DNA of 26,260 nucleotides from Saccoglossus kowalevskii (Eukaryota; Hemichordata; Enteropneusta; Harrimaniidae): NCBI RefSeq assembly GCF_000003605.2, contig NW_003145783.1, positions 244,870 to 271,129 of the forward strand, read 5' to 3'. Shown piece by piece: positions 21,072 to 26,260 of this stretch (position 1 is its first letter; each line of letters starts with the position of its first letter). The notes under the pieces were generated by a model. It saw only the letters and a program-made list of their open reading frames with translations, ran no database searches and was not told where the DNA came from. The position numbers and the translations under genes were made by a program.

Positions 21072-21736
21072 TGTCATGAATTTGTTTTCGCGTATCTGTT
21101 AACCGACTTAATTAGTTGATTATTAGCTGAATTGCTGTGTTATGTCTGTCATCGTTTAGGCCTATTTGAAGTTTTGGACGGAACTTCGCTCAGTGATTTG
21201 GAACTAATTACCAGATATCCGTCGCCATTCTGACTATCGATTTTGACAGTTTATATCCATAGTTATTAATGTAGTGAACGATTAATCAAAAGATATGACG
21301 TATTCAGTGCTTAGTGTGATTGGCTTTATGATTGCAAGTTACGCCCTAGAGTCTTTTTACTGCTTTGTAATTGGTTAGAGTTTTGAAAATGAATAAAGAG
21401 AGTTTGAGTTGGTCTTGGCGAATACTCCACGACAGACGCAGTCGAGAGCAGTCCTGGAGAGCCTTGGGGCGAGTGTTGACGCAGTCTAAAAGAGTCTTGG
21501 GTCAGCCTTGCGATAGTCTTGGGGACTTTTCCCCAGGGCGCTGTGTCTTATAGAGTGCTCGATTGACCGACTAAGACGAGAGCTGAACCGTATTTCGTTG
21601 TGTGTGTCTTATTTGACTGTAAAGTATAAGTGACTTTCCCGATCCCGTACCTCAAGGGGACGAGATATAGAGACGAGACGAGATTCCCCCCTGACAAGTG
21701 TGGAGAACCCGAGAGTAGGAGATATTCCACCTGATA
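21072..21736 (+). repeat. Left LTR of copy 2
   Basis: A 665-bp direct repeat starting TGTCATGAATT and ending CCTGATA. It carries the same AATAAA and TGGGGA/TCCCCA-type hairpin region as copy 1. Confidence 0.9.
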
Positions 21737-21738
21737 CG

Positions 21739-21757
21739 TGAGTGGAGATCCCAGGCA
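21739..21757 (+). other. Primer binding site of copy 2
   Basis: TGAGTGGAGATCCCAGG follows the LTR by two bases. It is a tRNA-Ala-type site like that of copy 1 and matches TGGTGGAGATGCCGGGG with one extra base and two differences. Confidence 0.6.
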
Positions 21758-21841
21758 GGTGTTTAACACACATTGACATCCTGTGAAGAAAAGTGAAATG
21801 ACGAAGAGGTGTCTTTCTTGTGAACCGAACTAACTGGCTCG

Positions 21842-21970
21842 ATGGCAGAGACGAAACTGCGCTTGACGACTAACGGCTTTACCCGAACGACACCAATGTA
21901 CAACGCTGAAGAGATGAAGACTCCGAAGCCCCTTCGGAAGGACGAGTATCGTATAGGACTGAATAATTAA
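21842..21970 (+). other. Short shared frame in copy 2
   Basis: A 42-codon frame starting MAETK has the same length and place as that in copy 1, with most residues shared. No known domain. Confidence 0.3.
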
Positions 21971-23257
21971 GAATTGTGCGACATTAAAGACAAGATGAAG
22001 AAAAAGAACGACCCGGACTAACGCGACGACAAGAGGAGACGCTTATAGACTTTGATTAGAACTTTAGCTATTTCCTTAGAGAACCGCTCGTTGGACACTG
22101 TAACTGACACTGTATAACTCAGGATGTTGAACTCTTTTCCACAATCACAACACTATTGCTCAGTAATGTAATGTATTGCTTGCTTTTCCTATCTTTTTTC
22201 TTACCGTTTTTTTTGTGGTGTTGAATTGTATGTACATGAGCGCCCAGATTTTTGTTTCGAACTGATATTTAGTGACATGCGAGGTCCTTTATAACGATTT
22301 AAGCGCGTTTCAGTGGACAAGTATTTGCAACACAGTGTATTGAGTTTTGTGAAGTTTATGGTGTTTTAATGAGTTTATGAGTACGGATTATGATGAGGAG
22401 AAGTAATGCCCCAATGAGTTTTTCAGAGTTTTGAGATTTGTCGAGTACAGAGATACCGACGTTTTAAGAGTTGTTTTTGTTTATGTGTTGTTTCCGGAAT
22501 ACTTCTGACGCTTTTTGAGTTTATAGCACCTTTGTAACGTTTTTTAATGTCTTTTTGAGATAGGAGTATGGTGCGCTTATATGTGTATTGTTTGATATCG
22601 CAAGCTTTTGTTCATGATTGACAGGATTATATGTAACTTAGTAGTTTCTATTGTTTTGCTTTTTCCCGTCTTTTTGCCAGAGGAGTAATATGTGTTATGA
22701 AAGCGACATTGTCTTTGCATTCTGTTTCCATGCCGTATGACTTTTGTTTAGATTAACGACTTGTGAGTTCAGTTGAAGTTTATAAGCATGTGTGACAGGA
22801 GTTTGATTAATAGCTTTTTATTCATTGTTTATTAGTTACCGCTTTGCAATGCTTTAACCGAGAGACGCATCCCTGGTAATCACGTGATCATGCTGTCGAC
22901 TGCAGCGATTGGCTGATCGCTTGGTTACACCGCCACGCCTTAGTTTTTTTTGACCTTTTGATATAGAGTTTGTAACCTTAGTAACGGAGACAGTGCAGCG
23001 AAGAGTTACCTCAATGGACCGTTTGAGAAAAGTGAGTCGTTTGGTAGCTTTTCCCTTGTTTTTGATTCATAGCCGTTGATATTTGAGACATTATAACCAT
23101 TGTATTTAGACTTTATAATCATTGTACTTAATTAGTGTGTTTTACTCTTTTTGATTTATACCTTTTCTTAGTATTGTATTTAACCTGTATGACGATGAGT
23201 AGATGACGGTATCTTTGATTTATGAACGTGTTATGCCAGGAGGCACAATCTCAGTTT

Positions 23258-23270
23258 GGGAGAAGGGATG
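23258..23270 (+). other. Polypurine tract of copy 2
   Basis: GGGAGAAGGGATG lies directly before the right LTR, as in copy 1. Confidence 0.65.
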
Positions 23271-23934
23271 TGTCATGAATTTGTTTTCGCGTATCTGTTG
23301 ACCGACTTAATTAGTTGATTATTAGCTGAATTGCTGTGTTATGTCTGTCATCGTTTAGACCTATTTGAAGTTTTGGACGGAACTTGGCTCAGTGATTTGG
23401 AACTAATTACCAGATATCCGTCGCCATTCCGACTATCGATTTTGACAGTTTATATCCATAGTTATTAATGTAGTGAACGATTAATCAAAAGATATGACGT
23501 ATTCAGTGCTTAGTGTGATTGGCTTTATGATTGAAAGTTACGCCCTAGAGTCTTTTTACTGCTTTGTAATTGGTTAGAGTTTTGAAAATGAATAAAGAGA
23601 GTTTGAGTTGGTCTTGGCGAATACTCCACGACAGACGCAGTCGATAGCAGTCCTGGAGAGCCTTGGGGCGAGTGTTGACGCAGTCTAAAAGAGTCTTGGG
23701 TCAGCCTTGCGATAGTCTTGGGGACTTTTCCCCAGGGCGCTGTGTCTTATAGAGTGCTCGATTGACCGACTAAGACGAGAGCTGAACCGTAATTCGTTGT
23801 GTGTGTCTTATTTGACTGTAAAGTATAAGTGACTTTCCCGATCCCGTACCTCAAGGGGACGAGATATAGAGACGAGACGAGATGCCCCCTGACAAGTGTG
23901 GAGAACCCGAGAGTAGGAGAATTACCCCCTGATA
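23271..23934 (+). repeat. Right LTR of copy 2
   Basis: A 664-bp direct repeat, partner of 21072-21736, followed by the CCTA target duplication. Confidence 0.9.
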
Positions 23935-24219
23935 CCTACATTCCTGTTGGGGCATGCATTACATATGCAAATTATTGGAATGAACATTGACTTCTTTCGT
24001 CCAAATTGTTCAACATTTAAAACTTGTCAATATCCTGTTGTTGTGGCAGTAAATATGAATTCGCAAATGCAGGGTCATGTACGCCTAAGGCTAACATACA
24101 TCAATTCAATAAATCATTTAAAAACTGTGCATATATAACAAATATAATAAATACATTTTATTTATTTCAAAGACTTTATCATTATAAAATGAAAAAAAAT
24201 ATGTATGATATATGACCAC

Positions 24220-24560
24220 GACTTTTCCACTGATATCTGAAGAGCCATTCATTGGATTTTGATGAAACTAAGTACATATGCACAGATTTTATAAGCAGTG
24301 TATAAAAATCCATGAATAACTAATTTTCATAATGATTAGTTAATTTTCAGCTTTTCTCAAATACTAATCATCACATTTAAATGAAACTTGGTACATATAT
24401 GTCATGGGGGGGGGGGGCAATGCACAACCCTGACTGGGTTTAGTTAATATCCGAGCATATTAATTACATAATTTAAAAATGAGTCAATATTCAGCTTTTT
24501 TGCTGATATGTGCGCTTTGGAACAATACATCTATAATATCTAAGTGTTATTAGCCCATTC
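24220..24560 (+). repeat. Worn tandem repeat, units of ~120-145 bp
   Basis: TGATGAAAC(T)...GTACATAT occurs near 24260 and, as AATGAAACTTGGTACATAT, near 24380. TTTTCAGCTTTT and TATTCAGCTTTT occur near 24346 and 24488. A 12-G run lies near 24407-24418. The units are degenerate and their ends are unclear. Confidence 0.4.
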
Positions 24561-25086
24561 CTGATATCTCAAAGTATCAGATTTAAATTGAATTTGTGGT
24601 AGAGGTGCTGTGGAATGAATTAGACTGAAAACCAGATTTGTTAATTCAAATTTTCTGTATGTATTATAAATTTCGATAATGTGAATCATATTGTTTTCAT
24701 GTTGTGCATCTCAAATAGCATACAATAATTAGTTGTCAAGTTTCTTGTTTCAAATTTGAAAGACTAATCTTAAATTTTGAATTTCGATTGTCTCCAAAGT
24801 TCCCAGCACACATGAGTTCTTTCTCAGCTTTCTTTGTTTCAAAATCTTGGTTGAATAATAATTTTAATTTAATAGAAAAACACTTTTCTATACGTTCCAT
24901 TACTCAATAGAATTTTCTAATACGCATGTGCACTAATATTTTGGTGCGTACAATTACTTCTATGCGTTTCAGTATTTTCAAACAAACTAGTAATCAGTTT
25001 GAACGTGTATTACTACAAAAATAGTGTTTATATTGCACCTTCAGGTAATAGAACATAATAGTCATCTTATTTTCTCAATATTCCAG
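24561..25086. other. AT-rich DNA before the astacin exon
   Basis: No exon or repeat was recognised. A polypyrimidine stretch and the acceptor ATATTCCAG close it at 25086. Confidence 0.4.
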
Positions 25087-26090
25087 AAATTCCAACCCGA
25101 GCCCCCAGAGGAGAGAGAGTCCCCGGGTGCAATAGAGTCTGATATTATGTTAACGCACAAACAGAAAGTAATACTCAAGGAAATACGAATACCAGGCAAT
25201 AGAGTCAAACGAAAGGCGATTGCATATCTGACCAGTCGTTGGCCAGACGGGATTGTTCCTTATGTGATATCGGCTAGCAGTAAGTAAAACGTCCTAATTA
25301 AGACTAAGCATGTATAATGCATGAATGAATACTGTATTGCTTTGCTTGCCATGTGGTAAAAAACGGTAACATGGAAATAATGAGAGAAAAACCGGCAGTG
25401 TTATGTCTCCTCGCCATATTCCCAACCCGGAGTGCCACAAGTTCGGAAAGTGGGCAGCATTTTATTTAAGGGCGGCAGTCGTCGCGCCGCGCATGTGCGA
25501 CATTTGTGTTGATAAACATTGCTTTTCCCACAATGCAATCGCCCTTCTAATTGAAGTATGAGGTTTGACCTGGGCGCGACTTGCATTAATTACCGCTGGC
25601 GACTCCTTTGATATCTTCCAATCACCTAAAAATACCTAATTAAAGCTTGGTAACGTCTCAGTTTCTACTCGTTGATCTACGCAACAGTCAAAGTCGTCAG
25701 CGTTGTTTATATGAGACCCAAATATCTCGCGCATGCGTGGCGCGACGACTAACGCCCTTTGGATAAAAATCGATAAAAGAGTTAAAGTCGCATTCCCCTT
25801 GGTGCTGAGCTGACACCTACTACCTAAACTCACGTTGACCCGAATCGTGGCTGCTTTTATGTCTTCTCATCCAAGTGACTAAATATGATTCCTTCAAAGC
25901 CTTGTAATATGGCAACAGCATGAATTACTTTTATATGTATTTATTTGCAAGGTTCGCCGGATACTGGCGTCATCATGGAGGCGATGAGGTACTGGGAGTC
26001 ATTAACCTGTGTTCACTTTGTACCATACAACATATCTGGGGGTGACGCCCGTGGTCATCATGCTCGAGTAAGATTCATCAAAGGTGATGG
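25087..26090 (+). CDS. Astacin-family metalloprotease (M12A), two exons
   Basis: Exons 25087-25279 and 25952-26090 have clear borders (ATATTCCAG/AAA; AGCA/GTAAGT; TTGCAAG/GTT; GATGG/GTAGGT) and join in frame. The first encodes a propeptide with ESDIMLT, where the Asp matches the aspartate switch (FxGDI.LT) that caps the zinc in pro-astacins. A furin-type site RVKR follows, then the mature start RWPDGIVPYVI, very close to the BMP1/tolloid WPDGVIPFVI. The second continues with EAMRYWESLTCVHFVPY, containing the first conserved cysteine of the fold. The window ends before the HExxHxxGxxH zinc site, so catalysis cannot be confirmed. Family members are secreted proteases in matrix processing, development or digestion. 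Any CUB or EGF tail would lie beyond the window. Confidence 0.9.
25468..25759. mobile_element. Small inverted-repeat element (MITE-like) in the astacin intron
   Basis: The left arm (25468-25500, AAGGGCGGCAGTCGTCGCGC then CGCGCATGTGCGA) and the right arm (25727-25759) are inverted copies of each other at about 85-90%. They enclose ~225 bp without a coding frame. The GC-rich arms contrast with the AT-rich intron. No sure target duplication was seen. Confidence 0.6.
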
Positions 26091-26260
26091 GTAGGTATTT
26101 CGAATAAAAACCATCTTACATTTTTAAGGTATCATGTTCCAGCTTACTGTACCAGCAAAGTACCCACAAGGAAGTGGCGTGCGTTATTAAATCGTGGTTC
26201 AACGGTACTAGTTGCTCACAAAAACACGACATATTTGAAATGTTAATATTTGTAACAGAA

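Larger units (their letters stand above)
21068..23938 (+). mobile_element. Non-autonomous LTR retrotransposon, copy 2 (with target duplication)
   Basis: The element spans 21072-23934, with LTRs at 21072-21736 and 23271-23934 and the target duplication CCTA at 21068-21071 and 23935-23938. It has the same orientation, length and internal sequence as copy 1, about 5-6% different in the LTRs by eye. Its own LTRs differ by roughly 1.5-2%, so it is somewhat older than copy 1 but still recent. It looks whole as a non-coding unit. If the signal exon at 18741 belongs to the astacin gene, this copy lies in that gene's first intron, in the sense direction. Confidence 0.9.

Noticed and set aside
25401-25833. 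Frames on the - strand in the astacin intron
   Set aside because: They lie across the inverted-repeat element and have no family likeness.

Overview
The window looks like nuclear DNA of an animal, most likely a marine invertebrate. It is AT-rich, its genes are split into short exons with GT...AG introns, and families found in animals (an MLKL-type kinase, an astacin protease, a class A GPCR) sit among many dispersed repeats. The species cannot be named from sequence alone. All calls were made by eye, without database searches.

Layout. (1) 1-760, + strand: the tail of a dispersed repeat, G-rich low-complexity DNA, then a fragment of a RecQ-like helicase. (2) 1595-5369, - strand: the 5' part of a gene with an MLKL-like plan, made of an N-terminal helical-bundle exon, two short duplicated coiled-coil (brace-like) exons, and a kinase N-lobe exon. 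The rest of the kinase was not found and probably lies left of the window. Its first intron holds a 1-kb fold-back element and a tRNA-Arg relic. About 1.6 kb upstream is a decayed copy of its 5' leader. (3) 7657-10529 and 21072-23934: two young, same-family, non-coding LTR retrotransposons. Each has ~665-bp LTRs, a 4-bp target duplication, a tRNA-Ala-type primer site and a purine tract. (4) 10534-13520: unrecognised coding-like remnants, a ~140-bp tandem array, a fossil tyrosine-recombinase gene and a second tandem array. (5) 15265-15780, - strand: a GPCR pseudogene. (6) 15960-18740: mostly anonymous DNA with a motif that occurs three times. (7) 18741-26090, + strand: a possible signal-peptide exon followed 6.3 kb later by two clear exons of a secreted astacin-family metalloprotease. 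The window ends before the zinc-binding exon.

The two live host genes are unrelated in function: an intracellular signalling kinase and a secreted protease. The most interesting part is the MLKL-like gene, with its necroptosis-type architecture, duplicated brace exons and duplicated leader. The matched pair of non-autonomous LTR elements comes next.
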